Origin: JBBATK01 sp039810585
GTDB lineage: Bacteria; Bacteroidota; Ignavibacteria; Kapaibacteriales; NICIL-2
Assembly: GCA_039810585.1 (NCBI GenBank)
Contig: JBDHXF010000012.1
Coordinates: forward strand, 1-64,000
Direction: 5' to 3'
DNA: 64,000 bases
Shown here: positions 16,840 through 25,808 of the stretch, piece by piece
How the letters are laid out: each line of letters starts with the position of its first letter
Position numbering within the stretch: position 1 is the stretch's first letter
Notes under the pieces: generated by a model
What the model was told of the DNA's origin: nothing
The model's database searches: none
The model's input: only the letters and a program-made list of their open reading frames with translations
Program-made: the position numbers and the translations under genes

Positions 16840-18272
16840 GAAGTTCGTTTTCGATCCAACCGAAACTTGGGCTGATGTTGATCGGCCTTCTCTTTCTGTC
16901 GTTTGGATTATCCTGTAACAAGAATGCTCGGGTACAAAATGCTATGGTGCCGGTGGCAACGAATCCCTTGCAAGGAAAAGTGATTCCGCATTTGGATCAC
17001 AGCGCCTATTTCAAGGACTCGATCGACTCACCGCAGAAGGTGACACAAGCGTGTTTGAAGTGTCACCCCGAGGCTGCCAAGGAAGTGATGAAGACGGCGC
17101 ACTGGACCTGGATTAGCGGTGATATTGAGCGCGATGGCAAGGACATCCTGTTAGGCAAACGCAATCAGGTTAATAATTTCTGCATTAGCGTGATCGGCAA
17201 CTGGATATCGTGTACGACCTGTCACGCCGGCTATGGTTGGGAGAACAAGGACTTCGATTTCACGAAAGAAGAAAATGTTGATTGTTTGATTTGTCACGAC
17301 GGAACGGGCAGTTATTCAAAAGGACGAAAGGGATTGCCTGCAAAGAACGTTGATCTGCGCTTGGTAGCAGGCAGTGTGCACCGCCCGACACGAGAAAACT
17401 GCGGGATCTGTCACTTCAACGGCGGTGGCGGCATGGGTGTGAAGCACGGCGATTTGGATGAGTCGCTGCTCAACGCCAATCAGGAATTGGATTACCACAT
17501 GGGTAAGCTCAATTTCCAATGCGTGGATTGTCACAAAACACACGACCACGTCATCCCCGGAAAAGTCAACGCCACCTACACAGACCGTACGCAGGTCTCG
17601 CGCTTTGGTTGTAATGATTGTCACACCGCCGCTCCGCACAAAGACCATCGTCTGAACGAACACGCCGATCGCATTGCCTGTCAAACCTGTCACATCCCGG
17701 AATTCGCGCGCAAGCTGCCGACGAAGATGACCTGGGATTGGTCCAAAGCCGGTGATTCCACGCGCAAAGACAATCCTCATGAATACCTGAAGATCAAAGG
17801 CGAGTTCCACTACGACGAGGATGTGATTCCGTCCTACGCCTGGTACACCGGAAAAATGGACCGCTACATTCTTGGCGACAAACTTGATACCGCTGCTGTT
17901 CACTACATCAACCGTCCGCTTGGAACACGGAGTGACAAAAACGCCAAGATTTGGCCTTTCAAAATTCACCAAGCTGAGCAGCCCTACGATCCCATTAATA
18001 ACATTCTGATTCCGCCACTCACTAGTGGTGAGGGTGGATACTGGACCAAATTCGACTGGGATTCTGCGCTGGTCAAGGGTGCGCAAATGGCCAATCTGCC
18101 ATACAGCGGGAAATATGGTTTTGCACCCACAAAGATGTTTTGGCCCATCACTCACATGGTGACCACGCCAAAGAATGCCTTGGAGTGTAAGCAATGTCAC
18201 TCGGCCAACGGCCGCATGAATTGGAAGGCCCTCGGTTATGATCGCGATCCCGTGCAAGTGAAATCGAAATAA
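16836..18272 (+). CDS. Octaheme c-type cytochrome, tetrathionate reductase (OTR) family
   Basis: 478 residues with a lipoprotein-like signal peptide ending at Cys27 (LSFGLSC). Eight CxxCH heme sites occur at Cys73, 126, 150, 189, 229, 259, 282 and 451. Their uneven spacing, with the eighth far from the rest, and segments such as HWTWISGDI and LDYHMGKLNFQC fit the OTR family, whose studied Shewanella member reduces tetrathionate, nitrite and hydroxylamine in vitro through a Lys-ligated active heme. The start is supported by GAGG seven bases upstream. It is the first gene of an operon with two YeeE/YedE proteins and a cytochrome b partner, implying periplasmic or surface sulfur (or nitrogen) oxyanion chemistry linked to the quinone pool. 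The actual substrate is not determined. Confidence 0.9.
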   Translation: MRSSFSIQPKLGLMLIGLLFLSFGLSCNKNARVQNAMVPVATNPLQGKVIPHLDHSAYFKDSIDSPQKVTQACLKCHPEAAKEVMKTAHWTWISGDIERDGKDILLGKRNQVNNFCISVIGNWISCTTCHAGYGWENKDFDFTKEENVDCLICHDGTGSYSKGRKGLPAKNVDLRLVAGSVHRPTRENCGICHFNGGGGMGVKHGDLDESLLNANQELDYHMGKLNFQCVDCHKTHDHVIPGKVNATYTDRTQVSRFGCNDCHTAAPHKDHRLNEHADRIACQTCHIPEFARKLPTKMTWDWSKAGDSTRKDNPHEYLKIKGEFHYDEDVIPSYAWYTGKMDRYILGDKLDTAAVHYINRPLGTRSDKNAKIWPFKIHQAEQPYDPINNILIPPLTSGEGGYWTKFDWDSALVKGAQMANLPYSGKYGFAPTKMFWPITHMVTTPKNALECKQCHSANGRMNWKALGYDRDPVQVKSK

Positions 18273-18293
18273 ATCACAACTCTTCTTACTGAC

Positions 18294-18815
18294 ATGAAAA
18301 AGCAAGCAAATCCCGTAACCAACCCCTATCTGGCAGGCACACTGCTGGGTATTGTGCTCTTCAGTGCGTTTGCGCTGACGCACAGCGGATTGGGTGCTTC
18401 CGGCGCGATTAGTCGTATTCAAGTGGCAATCATGAAAGTGCTGTGGTCATCACACGTTGATGCCGTTTCCACTTTTGCTGCCATGGGAGCCGGCGATCGC
18501 AATCCGCTCGACCACGCAAGTGTCTTTCTCTTACTTGGCACCTTCGGTGGTGGCATGCTCTCGGCCTGGCTCAATGGTCGGATGAAAGTTGAAATATTTA
18601 AGGGTGCTCGCATTACGAACGTTCAACGACTCATCGTTGCTCTTATCGGCGGCATCATTATGGGATATGGCGCTCGCTTCGCGCGCGGATGTACTTCCGG
18701 TCAAGCACTATCCGGCGGGGCTGTTCTCTCACTCGGAAGTTGGGCCTTTATGTTCAGTGTCTTTATCGGTGGATACATCGTGGCGTACTTCGTTCGTCGC
18801 CTGTGGACAGATTAA
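18294..18815 (+). CDS. YeeE/YedE family membrane protein (first half of a sulfur transporter)
   Basis: 173 residues with about four transmembrane helices. The family hallmark GARFARGCTSGQALSG, with its Cys, lies at about residues 123-138. YeeE/YedE (TsuA-like) proteins take up thiosulfate or move sulfur equivalents through conserved membrane Cys residues; single-half versions act in pairs. The gene is 21 nt after the OTR cytochrome gene and 18 nt before the second YeeE/YedE gene. Inferred role: import or passage of a reduced sulfur product or substrate of the cytochrome. Confidence 0.9.
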   Translation: MKKQANPVTNPYLAGTLLGIVLFSAFALTHSGLGASGAISRIQVAIMKVLWSSHVDAVSTFAAMGAGDRNPLDHASVFLLLGTFGGGMLSAWLNGRMKVEIFKGARITNVQRLIVALIGGIIMGYGARFARGCTSGQALSGGAVLSLGSWAFMFSVFIGGYIVAYFVRRLWTD

Positions 18816-18833
18816 TTAATCGGAGCAATTATC

Positions 18834-20030
18834 ATGTTACCTATCGATGTCACAGCAGCACTCGGAAAGTTCGGCGGATACGTGGTGTTTATCCTCATTG
18901 GCGCCGGATTTGGTGCAACATTAGAACTGGCCGGGTTTGGCGATTCTCGTCGATTGGCTGCTCAGTTCTACTTAAAAGACATGACCGTGCTCAAGACCAT
19001 GTTCACGGGCATCATCGTCGCAAGCTTACTCATTTTCTTTTCTGCCGGCCTCGGTCTTTTGGATTATTCCCAACTAGCCGTCAACGAAACCTTCTTGTGG
19101 CCGGGAATTATTGGCGGTTTAATCATGGGCGTCGGTTTTATTATCGGCGGCTATTGTCCCGGCACATCTGTTGTTGCTACTGCCAGCTTAAAGATGGATG
19201 GTCTGCTGTTCTTTATTGGCACTATTGTCGGTGCCGATTATTTCGGAGAATCGCTCTCCAAGTTTGAAGACTTCTGGTACTCATCTTACACCGATCGTTA
19301 CTTGGTTTCCGACTGGCTCGGCTGGTCCATCGGTGCGACGGTTTTTGCTGTCACGCTTCTCGCTATCGCCATGTTTTATGGTGCAGAAAAAGTGGAAGAG
19401 TATTTCAGGAAGCGCGGCACGTCTGAACCCATTTCATGGAAGGTATCCAAACGTTCGTATGTGTTTGGTTCGGGTGCATTGGTGCTATCTGCAGCACTGA
19501 TCTGGATTATCGGCCAACCCAATCCCATCCGTCGTTGGGAAATCATGCAGACCAAGTACTCGCCGATGCTGAATTCGCGTGCGGTGTTTATTCATCCGCT
19601 AGAGTATGTGAAGACTTATAATGAGTCTTCTATCAAATTGGTGACCTTGGATTTGAGGCCAAGCACCGAGTTCGACAAGTTCCACTTAACGGGTGCTGAG
19701 AATGTGGAGTTGAACAGTCTGCTCGATCCGAAGGTGGCAAACCCTCTGGCGCAATTACCGGCGCAAGGAGTGGTGGTTCTGATAGCAGATAATGATTCGA
19801 TCTCTGTGAAAGCCTGGGAGTATTTGAAAGTACAGGGCGTGTCGAATCTATACATCATGGAGAACGGGCTGCGCGACTGGAACACGCTGTTTGCCGACAA
19901 GACCTTCGAAGGAAAGCAAGTGAACCTTGCAGCTCCTCCTGCAGCTGTGTTGAAGTCCTTCCCTAAGGATGCCTACCAACCTAAAATCAAGATCGTGGCC
20001 AAGAAACATGCCGGTGGCCTTTGTGGCTAA
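18834..20030 (+). CDS. YeeE/YedE membrane protein fused to a degenerate rhodanese domain
   Basis: 398 residues. The N-terminal 230 residues carry about six transmembrane helices and the second-half YeeE/YedE motif GGYCPGTSVV (Cys108). Residues 258-355 form a rhodanese-like domain (LDLRPSTEFDKFHLTGAENV, then GVSNLYIMENGLRDW). The loop that normally carries the catalytic Cys reads VVVLIADNDSIS, with no Cys, so it cannot form a persulfide in the classical way. A Cys occurs at the extreme C-terminus (GGLCG). It is co-transcribed with the previous half-transporter; together they would form the membrane sulfur channel. The fused domain may bind sulfur species or dock a partner rather than catalyse. 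Confidence 0.88.
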   Translation: MLPIDVTAALGKFGGYVVFILIGAGFGATLELAGFGDSRRLAAQFYLKDMTVLKTMFTGIIVASLLIFFSAGLGLLDYSQLAVNETFLWPGIIGGLIMGVGFIIGGYCPGTSVVATASLKMDGLLFFIGTIVGADYFGESLSKFEDFWYSSYTDRYLVSDWLGWSIGATVFAVTLLAIAMFYGAEKVEEYFRKRGTSEPISWKVSKRSYVFGSGALVLSAALIWIIGQPNPIRRWEIMQTKYSPMLNSRAVFIHPLEYVKTYNESSIKLVTLDLRPSTEFDKFHLTGAENVELNSLLDPKVANPLAQLPAQGVVVLIADNDSISVKAWEYLKVQGVSNLYIMENGLRDWNTLFADKTFEGKQVNLAAPPAAVLKSFPKDAYQPKIKIVAKKHAGGLCG

Positions 20031-20056
20031 ACAGTATCATTATCGGGAAACAGAGT

Positions 20057-21943
20057 ATGAACGTCGAATTCTCAAAAGCCAGGCTATCGCTCAGTCTTAT
20101 TCTCTTCTTTGTCTTTCAAGGCTACGGACTGGCTCAATCAACTGTCAACGCTTCGCCATCCAATGCTGAGTGTCTGAAGTGTCATACTGATCACCGCTAT
20201 GCCGACAAGTACGATTCTTCGGTACACCAATCGTTGAAATGCACGGCTTGTCACGTGAAGAGCGATGCGAAGGGCATTCAACCTCGGGCAACGGATTCGA
20301 AGACTTGTGTGATTTCTTTCAAGCCGACGGATTGTGCCAGTTGCCATAGTTCCATATCGAAAGAACATGCCGGAAGCGTGCACAATTCGGATCGTTTGCC
20401 GGTGGGTTGCGCGCAGTGTCACAACGAGATTCACGACTTGCGCTCGATCAAAAACGACAAAGAAGCGTCGGCGAAGTTGTGTAGTCAGTGTCACGAAAAG
20501 CAATTACCCTACTTCTCGTCCATTCACTTTCAGGCGATCAAAATGGGAGTTGTTGAAGCGCCGACATGTATTGATTGTCATGGTTTGCATGCCATCGATC
20601 GTATCGACAACGTTCAACAGGGACGCATCTTTCACACGCAAGCATGCTTGAAGTGTCACTCCAACACAGAGCTCATGGAGCGGAACCACATCACCACCAT
20701 CGCTCCAAAAACCTACTTCGAAAGTTATCACGGAAAGAATGTGCGACTAGGCTATCCGGAGGGTGTGGCGGGGTGTTCGGACTGTCATGGTGCGCATGAG
20801 ATCCTGCCGAAGAAGGACACGAATTCCATGATCAACCCTGCGCATCTGACCAATACCTGTCGTCAGTGTCACAAGAACGCCAGTGATGGTTTTGCCTTGT
20901 ACATGCCGCATGCCGATCCTACCAACAAGAGCGCCAACCCCATGTTATTCTGGGTTACGATTGGGATGAACGCCTTGCTGGCAGGCACCTTTGTGTTCTT
21001 CTGGGTGCACTCGTTGCTCTGGGTCTTCCGCGGTTTTGTCGAAAAGAAACAACAGAACAACGCGCTGATGTTCTCCGGTTTGCCGGTGGGTTCGCAGCAC
21101 GAGCACATTAATCACAAGGTGTATCGTCGCTTCCGTCCCCTGCACATCTTCCTGCATCTCTTTGTGATATCAAGCTTCCTCGGACTGGCTATTACCGGTC
21201 TGCCGCTGAAGTTCAATGCCACGTCGTGGGGTAAATCCATCATGGACTTCGTCGGCGGCGTACCGGTGGCGGGTGTTATTCACCGCATTGCGGCAATTGT
21301 CACCTTCGGATATTTCTTTGTCACTCTCGGCATGAGCATTCGATTTTTATTTAAGGGTCGTGCTCCGAAGGAGACCATGATGCAACGTCTCTTCGGTCCC
21401 GACTCGCTCTTCCCTAATCGCAAGGATGTACGTGATATTATCGCCATGTTTAAATGGTTCTTTTTCCGCGGACCAAAGCCGCGCTTTGAGCGCTGGACCT
21501 ACTGGGAAAAGTTCGACTTCCTCGCCGTATTCTGGGGAGTGACCGTGATTGGCTCGAGCGGATTAATTCTGTGGTTCCCCGAATTCTTTGGTAGCTTTTT
21601 ACCGGGATGGGTCTTTAACGTTGCCACGATTATCCACTCAGACGAAGCGCTGCTCGCTGTTGGATTCATCTTCACCATTCACTTCTTCAACACGCACTTG
21701 CGCGTGGAGAAATTCCCGATGGATTTCGTGATCTTTAATGGTCAATTAAGCGAAGAAGAAATGGTAACTGAACGCAGCGACCAATGGCAACGCTACCAAG
21801 ACCAAGGTATCACCGAACAGTTTGAGCTAAAGAAGGCAACGCCTATTAGCTGGGAAATATTCCTCCGACTCTTTGGTCTCTCTGCTCTCATTGTCGGCTC
21901 CGTCTTAGCAGTGCTTATTCTGCTGAGCATCTTCGGCGGATAA
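20057..21943 (+). CDS. Nine-heme cytochrome c fused to a membrane cytochrome b
   Basis: 628 residues from the ATG at 20057, which begins a signal peptide (LSLSLILFFVFQGYGLAQ). Nine CxxCH motifs lie at Cys39, 62, 93, 118, 142, 171, 197, 240 and 268. From residue 297 on there are about five transmembrane helices with paired His residues typical of cytochrome b561/NapC-like quinol dehydrogenases (FRPLHIFLHLF, then GVIHRIAAIV, ATIIHSDEALLAV and FTIHFFNTH). This design joins quinol oxidation in the membrane to a periplasmic heme wire. As the last gene of the OTR operon it is the likely electron donor (or acceptor) of the octaheme cytochrome. A strong terminator follows. Confidence 0.9.
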   Translation: MNVEFSKARLSLSLILFFVFQGYGLAQSTVNASPSNAECLKCHTDHRYADKYDSSVHQSLKCTACHVKSDAKGIQPRATDSKTCVISFKPTDCASCHSSISKEHAGSVHNSDRLPVGCAQCHNEIHDLRSIKNDKEASAKLCSQCHEKQLPYFSSIHFQAIKMGVVEAPTCIDCHGLHAIDRIDNVQQGRIFHTQACLKCHSNTELMERNHITTIAPKTYFESYHGKNVRLGYPEGVAGCSDCHGAHEILPKKDTNSMINPAHLTNTCRQCHKNASDGFALYMPHADPTNKSANPMLFWVTIGMNALLAGTFVFFWVHSLLWVFRGFVEKKQQNNALMFSGLPVGSQHEHINHKVYRRFRPLHIFLHLFVISSFLGLAITGLPLKFNATSWGKSIMDFVGGVPVAGVIHRIAAIVTFGYFFVTLGMSIRFLFKGRAPKETMMQRLFGPDSLFPNRKDVRDIIAMFKWFFFRGPKPRFERWTYWEKFDFLAVFWGVTVIGSSGLILWFPEFFGSFLPGWVFNVATIIHSDEALLAVGFIFTIHFFNTHLRVEKFPMDFVIFNGQLSEEEMVTERSDQWQRYQDQGITEQFELKKATPISWEIFLRLFGLSALIVGSVLAVLILLSIFGG

Positions 21944-21974
21944 GGTTTATTTGACTGACAGCTCGTCAGTATTG

Positions 21975-22005
21975 GAGGGGTGCACTGTAGGGCATCCCTC
22001 TTTTT
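21975..22005 (+). terminator. Rho-independent terminator of the cytochrome operon
   Basis: Stem GAGGGGTGC / GCATCCCTC with an 8-nt loop followed by TTTTT, 31 nt after the stop codon of the cytochrome b fusion gene. Confidence 0.85.
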
Positions 22006-22093
22006 ATGTGCAGTACATACTCGACCATTGCGTGCAACCATGTATCCTCACGACACACACTCGACGAGTGACACGCGTAGCGTGGTACGAATT

Positions 22094-22171
22094 GAAAGAC
22101 ATCGCGAACGACAGATTCTGAAAGACATCACGAACAACAGATTCTGAAAGACATCACGAACGACAGATTCT
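22094..22171. repeat. Three tandem 26-bp repeats
   Basis: The unit GAAAGACATCRCGAACRACA plus GATTCT is repeated three times without gaps (22094, 22120, 22146), with only two variable positions. The array ends exactly where the stop codon of the aquaporin gene (minus strand) begins. It lies between convergent transcription units. Confidence 0.9.
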
Positions 22172-22822
22172 TCATGACGCGCGATGAAAGAGAGTCCTCT
22201 CGCAAAGCACTGCGCAGAGGCAGGCGAGGGTGGGGCTGATGATGTAGAGTTCGAGGCTGTGCACATTGCCCGAAACGAGAGCCGGACCGATGCTGCGAGC
22301 GGGGTTCATGGAGGCGCCGGAGATGGGACCTCCCACGGCCGCTTCCAGAAACACGGTGCCGCCGATGATGAGTCCCGCCAATGACCTGATGTTTGATTCT
22401 TGCGCGCCAAGGCGCACAATCACGAGCATGAGCACAAAACTCATGATGAACTCGAGGATGAAGCTCTGCTGATACGAACCGGACGGAAGGGTAGCGCCGA
22501 GGTCTGCGCTCAGGGGAAACATCAGATGTAACAAGAACGAAGCGCTGAGTGCTCCCAATATTTGCACGACGATATAGAGCGCACATTCGCGCCAAGGCAA
22601 GTGACCATGCAAGGCAAAAGCGGCAGAGACGGCGGGATTGATGTGGGCGCCGGAAACGGAGGAGAGACTATAAATAACGATGCTGACAATGAGACCAAAG
22701 GACACGGCCACGCCCATGTGAGTGATGGCTCCGTGAGAGACCTGATCGATAACGATAGCGCCGCAGCCGAAGAAGACAAGCAGGAGAGTGCCAAGGAACT
22801 CGGCTAGCAGTTTACGTGTCAT
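22172..22822 (-). CDS. Aquaporin/aquaglyceroporin (MIP family), probable arsenite channel
   Basis: 216 residues with six transmembrane helices and both half-helix motifs: Asn62-Pro-Ala (GAHINPAV) and Asn173-Pro-Ala-Arg (GASMNPARS). MIP channels pass water, glycerol or metalloid hydroxides. Its ATG overlaps the stop of arsC (ATGA), so the two are translated together. The aquaporin-ArsC pairing recalls the AqpS-ArsC pathway described in Sinorhizobium meliloti, in which arsenate is reduced inside and arsenite leaves by diffusion through the channel. That role is inferred from context; no ArsB, Acr3 or ArsR is adjacent. Confidence 0.9.
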   Translation of the reverse strand: MTRKLLAEFLGTLLLVFFGCGAIVIDQVSHGAITHMGVAVSFGLIVSIVIYSLSSVSGAHINPAVSAAFALHGHLPWRECALYIVVQILGALSASFLLHLMFPLSADLGATLPSGSYQQSFILEFIMSFVLMLVIVRLGAQESNIRSLAGLIIGGTVFLEAAVGGPISGASMNPARSIGPALVSGNVHSLELYIISPTLACLCAVLCERTLFHRAS

Positions 22823-23244
22823 AAAACGTTCTGCTTGTGAACGAAGTCGCGAACGCGAGCGCGAATAGCATCGCGAATAACACGGATGAGCGCCAACTTC
22901 TCGTCATCACTACCGGTGAACGACGAAGGATCGTCGAAGCTCCAGTGAAGTCGTTCATGTGCACCCGGAACCACGGGACAACGCTCCGCGCTCGATTCGT
23001 CGCACACGGTGACGACCACATCAAATCGACGTCCGGCAGCGATGAGGGAGTCGACACTCTTACACTCATGGCCCGAGATGTCGATGCCCACCTCCTGCAT
23101 CGAACGCACGACGAGTGGATTCAGCGTACCCGGTTCAATACCGGCTGATTCCACCTCGAACTGTCCCTTAGACTCAACGCGCAACCAAGCCTCAGCCATC
23201 TGGCTTCGGGCAGAGTTATGAATACACACAAAAAGGACGCGCAT
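22819..23244 (-). CDS. arsC: Arsenate reductase, low-molecular-weight phosphatase type
   Basis: 141 residues of the thioredoxin-coupled ArsC class. The phosphatase-like loop CIHNSAR (Cys7 to Arg13) binds the oxyanion, and the redox pair Cys81 and Cys89 (TVCDESSAERCP) matches the Cys82/Cys89 relay of the Bacillus enzyme. It reduces arsenate to arsenite in the cytoplasm, recharged by thioredoxin. It is the first gene of a two-gene unit with the aquaporin. A TACTTTTG promoter core ends 24 nt before the ATG. No arsR-type repressor is seen nearby. Confidence 0.93.
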   Translation of the reverse strand: MRVLFVCIHNSARSQMAEAWLRVESKGQFEVESAGIEPGTLNPLVVRSMQEVGIDISGHECKSVDSLIAAGRRFDVVVTVCDESSAERCPVVPGAHERLHWSFDDPSSFTGSDDEKLALIRVIRDAIRARVRDFVHKQNVL

Positions 23245-23267
23245 GAAGAGTCTCCAAAAGAAGATCG

Positions 23268-23275
23268 CAAAAGTA
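23268..23275 (-). promoter_or_regulatory. Candidate -7 promoter element of arsC-aquaporin
   Basis: TACTTTTG on the minus strand fits TAnnTTTG and lies 24 nt before the arsC start, leaving a short leader that contains TTTTGGAGA as ribosome-binding site. No clear -33 box. Confidence 0.5.
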
Positions 23276-24100
23276 GGGATCGGATGGGTGTGGGGGTGTT
23301 ATGGATTGGTAATGAGGGGGTGAAGACTGAGGCAGGGGATAGATGAGTAGCATACAAATCGAGTCATTTGAGACAAGCAAAAGCCGAACGATTATTTGGA
23401 TCTCGGTATCCGATTGATATTAGCATCTATTTATCTTCCAATAAGTCACTCAGAAGATTCCGCGAGAGCACGAGACTATACATGCACTCATTTTGACAAT
23501 CGACACCGATACACTGAGATTTCATAGCCCAACCTTTCGCTGCATGATTGACCGCGGTATTAACGTACTTGATGACTACTTAGCTGAGCTGTATGCAACT
23601 TTTTTCGAACCCGCCCGAGTAGCGAGCGAATAGTTGAACGTACGGCATTCAGCAGCGCACGATGCGCTTTAGATCCACATAGAAGGCTGTTGCATTTTAA
23701 CTAACTCAGTTTCGGACGTGACACTTCAAAACGACATCCACGTTTCAACTTCACATGGCGATCGAATTCAATTTGGACGCGATCAACGTGATGTTCATCC
23801 GCGTAAACAGCAAAGTCAACCGCCACGATGGGCGAAAACCGAATAATCTTGTTTCGTATCGAGCAGAATTATCTTTGGCGGCCACGCTATCTACAAACGT
23901 ATTAACCGTGGTGTAGCGATGATTCATCGAAGTGTCAGTTTTCAACGCTCTCATTCGTTGCGTTTGCTACAGATGCAAGAACTATTTGTGAATGTCTTGG
24001 CTATCAATGGAACCGTAATAGGCGAGAATCCGCGTATTTCATTTACATTTCAACTTATTATCCATAAATTAACGGCACACCAATACTCGGTGCATTATAC
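23276..24100. other. 825-nt stretch without a convincing gene
   Basis: This AT-richer stretch has only short open frames. On the minus strand, about 23700-23860 has a run of roughly 50 codons ending in TAG at 23701 that reads like protein (AVDFAVYADEHHVDRVQIEF), but stop codons and frame changes upstream leave no start. It may be the tail of a decayed gene. No RNA gene, repeat or mobile-element terminus was seen. Confidence 0.4.
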
Positions 24101-25633
24101 ATGAAAAACGTGTTCATACTTCTTACGTTTTTACTCACAATCCAGCCTTCTCTCTTCATATATGGGCAGGAACAATGGAAGCAGGTTCTTCCTTCGAAAG
24201 TTTCCGGATTGTCAAAAAATTGGATCGTCCGAGGTATCAATTTTCAAACGTTTTGTTTTGATGCAGATTCCATCATTGGATTCGCAATGGTCAACTATAG
24301 GAGAGTCTCAGACGGCGCTAATGCCCATGAACTGACAGAGCCGAAAATTATGAGCACCCGTGATTCAGGTCAACATTGGATGGTTATGCCAACTGAATTT
24401 GATACTGTTTTATGTACTGGTGCGGTTCGTTTAGATTCACTGCATTACTTTTGGGGTGGAGTCTATACGCACTATTACTATTCAAACGATGGCTCTCGTA
24501 CCTGGAAGATGCTTAGCCCAGCTGCCATGCCTGCATCAAGTCTCGTGAATTTCAGCTCCGCAACGTGTCCGCTAGTTGGGGTAACGAGCTACAATTACTA
24601 TTTCGACACGTTTGTAACGCTTGATGGAGGACAGTCATTCATCCAAATACACAAACATGATACCATACAACACACGTCGATAGACTATCAATATTTTTAC
24701 AATGCTTGGAGCATTGACTCGAATAGTTTTTTAGTCCAGAGGCGCTGGCCCTACAATAATAACTGGGGTGTTACAAACTACCTTACGACTGATCGTGGTA
24801 AAACGTGGAACCATATTGGATTTACAATTGATGGCTTCATATCCGACTCAAGTCACAATGATTACTTCACGAGCGTCTTCTTCATAACTTCGAAGTTAGG
24901 TATTGCTGCTGGCTTTAGAAAAAATTCAGATACAGACACAACCGTTCCGGGTAGCAACGTACTGTATCGCACAACTGACGGAGGAAACAGCTGGAATACG
25001 ATTGCGTTGTTTGAGTATGACTACGAGCACTTGCAACTTATTCTCAGAAATATGAGTGCCGATGGAAATCTGGTTGCATCGTTTGGTAGAGGGCAAGTGG
25101 TTATATCTCGTGATAGCGGCCGTACGTGGGAGTGGCTTGTGAAAAAGATGCCGATCGTAAAAAGCCAGTCTCAAGACTCTTCGTGGGTTCTCGCCGCGGG
25201 CATGCAAATCAATAACCTATCGAGTGGAATTTTTTGTGCTGGATCCTTCCAGTCTGAACCTGTTATTCTTACACTTTCACCAGAGATGGCAGACAACGTT
25301 GAGAATGACCGAAGCGGAAGGAACTCTATAACCGGCTCTCCGATAGAGATAAGAAAGGTATATCCAAACCCGTCGTCTACTTTGGTCTCGTTAACAATTG
25401 ATAAAGCTACGAATATTGACAGGGCTACAACCGTACTACGAGTTTATGATATGCTGGGGACTTGTGTTCTGACTCTGGCACCTGATCAAATTCGTTACAG
25501 CCCGAGCGATTTGGGCAATGATTGGTACGATGCAGTGATGGATTTCAGTTCACTTCAATCTGGAATGTATTTTCTTGAGATGTCTGCACCTTGGTATTCT
25601 GGAATGATTTCGTTTTTACATGTGAAGCCCTAA
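24101..25633 (+). CDS. T9SS cargo protein with BNR/Asp-box propeller
   Basis: 510 residues with a Sec signal peptide (MKNVFILLTFLLTIQPSLFIYG). Five Asp-box motifs of the sialidase/photosystem-assembly-propeller type recur: STRDSGQHW, SNDGSRTW, TTDRGKTW, TTDGGNSW and SRDSGRTW, implying a beta-propeller. The last 80 residues are a type A T9SS sorting domain (KVYPNPSSTLVSL, then VYDMLGTCVL, ending SGMYFLEM and FLHVKP), so the protein should be exported across the outer membrane and attached to the surface or released. Third codon positions are visibly AT-richer than in neighbouring operons, hinting at transfer or relaxed selection. Ligand unknown. Confidence 0.88.
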   Translation: MKNVFILLTFLLTIQPSLFIYGQEQWKQVLPSKVSGLSKNWIVRGINFQTFCFDADSIIGFAMVNYRRVSDGANAHELTEPKIMSTRDSGQHWMVMPTEFDTVLCTGAVRLDSLHYFWGGVYTHYYYSNDGSRTWKMLSPAAMPASSLVNFSSATCPLVGVTSYNYYFDTFVTLDGGQSFIQIHKHDTIQHTSIDYQYFYNAWSIDSNSFLVQRRWPYNNNWGVTNYLTTDRGKTWNHIGFTIDGFISDSSHNDYFTSVFFITSKLGIAAGFRKNSDTDTTVPGSNVLYRTTDGGNSWNTIALFEYDYEHLQLILRNMSADGNLVASFGRGQVVISRDSGRTWEWLVKKMPIVKSQSQDSSWVLAAGMQINNLSSGIFCAGSFQSEPVILTLSPEMADNVENDRSGRNSITGSPIEIRKVYPNPSSTLVSLTIDKATNIDRATTVLRVYDMLGTCVLTLAPDQIRYSPSDLGNDWYDAVMDFSSLQSGMYFLEMSAPWYSGMISFLHVKP

Positions 25634-25808
25634 TGACTGAAAGCAGGGTATTGGAAAATGTTCATCTATGTGAAGTGTTTGTTATCGTACAAAGCACAAG
25701 AAGTATCTGTTTGTCCTTGGTACGCGGTTGAACACTTCCTTCAAGCGGGAATTTGACTCATAGATTGGTTTTGCTACTTGAAGTTGTTTGCTTCAAACAC
25801 AAATACTG

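Noticed and set aside
17316..18422. Long minus-strand open frame opposite the octaheme cytochrome gene
   Set aside because: It is the antisense shadow of a strongly supported multiheme cytochrome gene; its length comes from the GC-rich codon pattern.
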